From the NCBI GenBank assembly GCA_022771265.1, contig JALFCG010000094.1, positions 1 through 32,222 on the forward strand: a DNA stretch of 32,222 nt, read 5' to 3'. The notes below the pieces were generated by a model. That model did not search any database. It saw only the letters and a program-made list of their open reading frames with translations, and had not been told where the DNA came from. Positions 30,928 through 32,222 of the stretch are shown here, piece after piece. Positions within the stretch are counted from its first letter, which is position 1, and the number at the start of each line of letters is the position of its first letter. The translations under genes were made by a program, and so were the position numbers. The stretch comes from Prevotella sp. (GTDB lineage: Bacteria > Bacteroidota > Bacteroidia > Bacteroidales > Bacteroidaceae).

Positions 30928-32222
30928 TTAATGATTTGCGTTATTAATCACTACTTGAGGGTTCTGTAAATTATTCAGCGCAGCTTGTGATATAAACTTA
31001 TCACTTTTAAGTGTTGTCTGGATGTTGTCAATATTTGCGTTGTCCAAGGACTCCCAACCAGAGGAATCGTCTTTCAGGTTCATTGTTGTGTCGGCGCTAT
31101 TGGAAATCAGCACCTTGCCCTTAGATGCAACGTTCCATGGCGCTGTTGGTCCTGACACGCCATCTAAGTTCAATAATCTGCCTATTGCGCCACAAGTAAA
31201 TCCATTAAGCGACAGTCCGTAGGTGGAGAAATTAAAAAATCCCTGCGACAACTTGTCTATCGTCTTTTTTATTGGTAAAAACTTATCTTCACCAGCTTCT
31301 CCATCTCCAACTCTAATGCCATTAACAAAATTTACCCAGGTTTGATTATTACTTAACTCATCGATATTATTAACCGGATTATCACCTGCCGGCGGGTTAT
31401 ATAAACCGAGTTCATTAATTATTTTGTACGCGACCTTACGATAGAATACCTTTTTTGTATTATCGTCAGGCAAGCCTATATAATAATCATCATTGCCTTG
31501 GGGATTTTTAGTAGCCCCAAAGATACTGTTGGCGTTTCCGTTTTGGAAAATTGTCGAATAGTTATCGATATTTGCAACGTTCAGATTCAATGGCTTGTAA
31601 ATAAAATTCTTCGCTATCTTCTTCAAACTTTCTATCGGATTGTCCGGAAACTCATTAATTTTGTTAATCTGGTCTTTGACATCTTTTAGGTCGTTGATAA
31701 ATTGCTTTATCTCTGCGTCATGGGTATGTCCGTTGATATGCTCTTCATTAAATTCTGGTATGTTTCCGTTCAATATTGTCTTCACATGACTTTTGTTAAT
31801 TTCGTTAACATTGTTGATGTGAAAGGCGGCTTTGCCATTTTCGTTCAAGTAGCCGTTGATAGTTTGCAACGTAATCGTCAGGTTGTCTATTTCGCTGTTG
31901 ACACCAGTCAAACCATTCATAGCTGCTATGGTAGAATCTACACTGGTTCCGATTGTTCCGCAGAAATCCTCAATCAAGCTAAGCACCTTCTGGTTTTTTG
32001 TGCAGTTCAAGTCCTGGGTGCTCTTAAAGCCAAATTTGATGATACCCTCCTTAGTGAAGGCCCTTGCTTTCGACATGCAGCCCTTTGGTATGACGGCATT
32101 GCCTTTGCCGGCGGTGATGAGCGTGTTGCGCTTTGACTTCAGTCTTAGCGTACCTTCTACAGGACGGATGAATATCTCCCACGAGCTGCGCAGGAACGAC
32201 ACGTCGGCAATTTTTGTCAACT
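30928..32222 (-). CDS. vgrG: VgrG-2, C-terminal part (cut by the window edge)
   Basis: This frame is open at the right edge and contributes 431 codons of C-terminus, so the core spike lies outside the window. It begins in the region matching vgrG-1 residue about 930 (SSWEIFIRPVEGTLRLKSKRN against NCWEVLMRPVEGTLTIRSKRN), has an unrelated-looking Asn-rich middle, and ends with GRLLNLDGVSGPTAPW and GKVLISNSADTTMNLKDDSSGWE, which echoes the end of vgrG-1. The remaining length (about 430 aa) matches that of vgrG-1 from the same point. The DNA of the middle is noticeably richer in A and T than the flanks. The internal TTG near the edge is not a start. Confidence 0.9.
   Translation of the reverse strand, partial: LTKIADVSFLRSSWEIFIRPVEGTLRLKSKRNTLITAGKGNAVIPKGCMSKARAFTKEGIIKFGFKSTQDLNCTKNQKVLSLIEDFCGTIGTSVDSTIAAMNGLTGVNSEIDNLTITLQTINGYLNENGKAAFHINNVNEINKSHVKTILNGNIPEFNEEHINGHTHDAEIKQFINDLKDVKDQINKINEFPDNPIESLKKIAKNFIYKPLNLNVANIDNYSTIFQNGNANSIFGATKNPQGNDDYYIGLPDDNTKKVFYRKVAYKIINELGLYNPPAGDNPVNNIDELSNNQTWVNFVNGIRVGDGEAGEDKFLPIKKTIDKLSQGFFNFSTYGLSLNGFTCGAIGRLLNLDGVSGPTAPWNVASKGKVLISNSADTTMNLKDDSSGWESLDNANIDNIQTTLKSDKFISQAALNNLQNPQVVINNANH

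Overview
The window looks like Bacteroidales chromosomal DNA, most likely Prevotella or a close relative. Three things point there: promoters of the Bacteroidetes form (TAnnTTTG at -7) in front of most transcription units, a subtype iii (Bacteroidetes-type) type VI secretion system, and family types such as a fimbrillin-like protein and a DUF4450 protein. The species assignment is inference.

Region 1 (1-5.9 kb) is mostly housekeeping. It holds a conserved hypothetical gene with a structured leader, a possible 48-aa small ORF, a 7TM-HD (PgpH-like) membrane phosphohydrolase, and a divergent gltX-waaA pair. Region 2 (5.9-9.9 kb) is accessory. It has an 11-bp minisatellite, an AAA ATPase/DUF234 gene behind two identical-geometry palindromes, a Fic protein with an N-terminal inhibitory motif, a decayed stretch and a truncated fimbrillin-like gene. 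Region 3 (9.9-15.1 kb) is a two-gene operon of secreted carbohydrate-active proteins: a six-hairpin glycosidase-like protein and a 1008-aa DUF4450 protein.

Region 4 (15.1-32.2 kb, all minus strand) is part of a type VI secretion locus. In transcription order it reads: vgrG-2 (3' part only, cut by the window edge), a 596-aa beta-repeat/coiled-coil protein, a PAAR-like DUF4280 protein, a 233-aa helical protein, clpV, tssB, tssC, four tandem Hcp-like genes, vgrG-1 (1364 aa), a 602-aa protein and a 231-aa protein. The sheath (TssB/TssC), its recycling ATPase (ClpV), the tube (Hcp) and the spike (VgrG, PAAR-like) are here. The membrane and baseplate genes are not and presumably lie outside. ClpV appears to have a degenerate first AAA domain and almost no middle domain.

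The best candidate for something undescribed is the duplicated spike cassette: a VgrG with a roughly 430-aa C-terminal extension, a 600-aa companion built of beta-repeats around a coiled coil, and a 230-aa helical protein. One copy carries a PAAR-like gene and the other does not. The two VgrG extensions keep similar ends but have unrelated-looking middles. No RNA genes, insertion sequences or CRISPR arrays were recognised.
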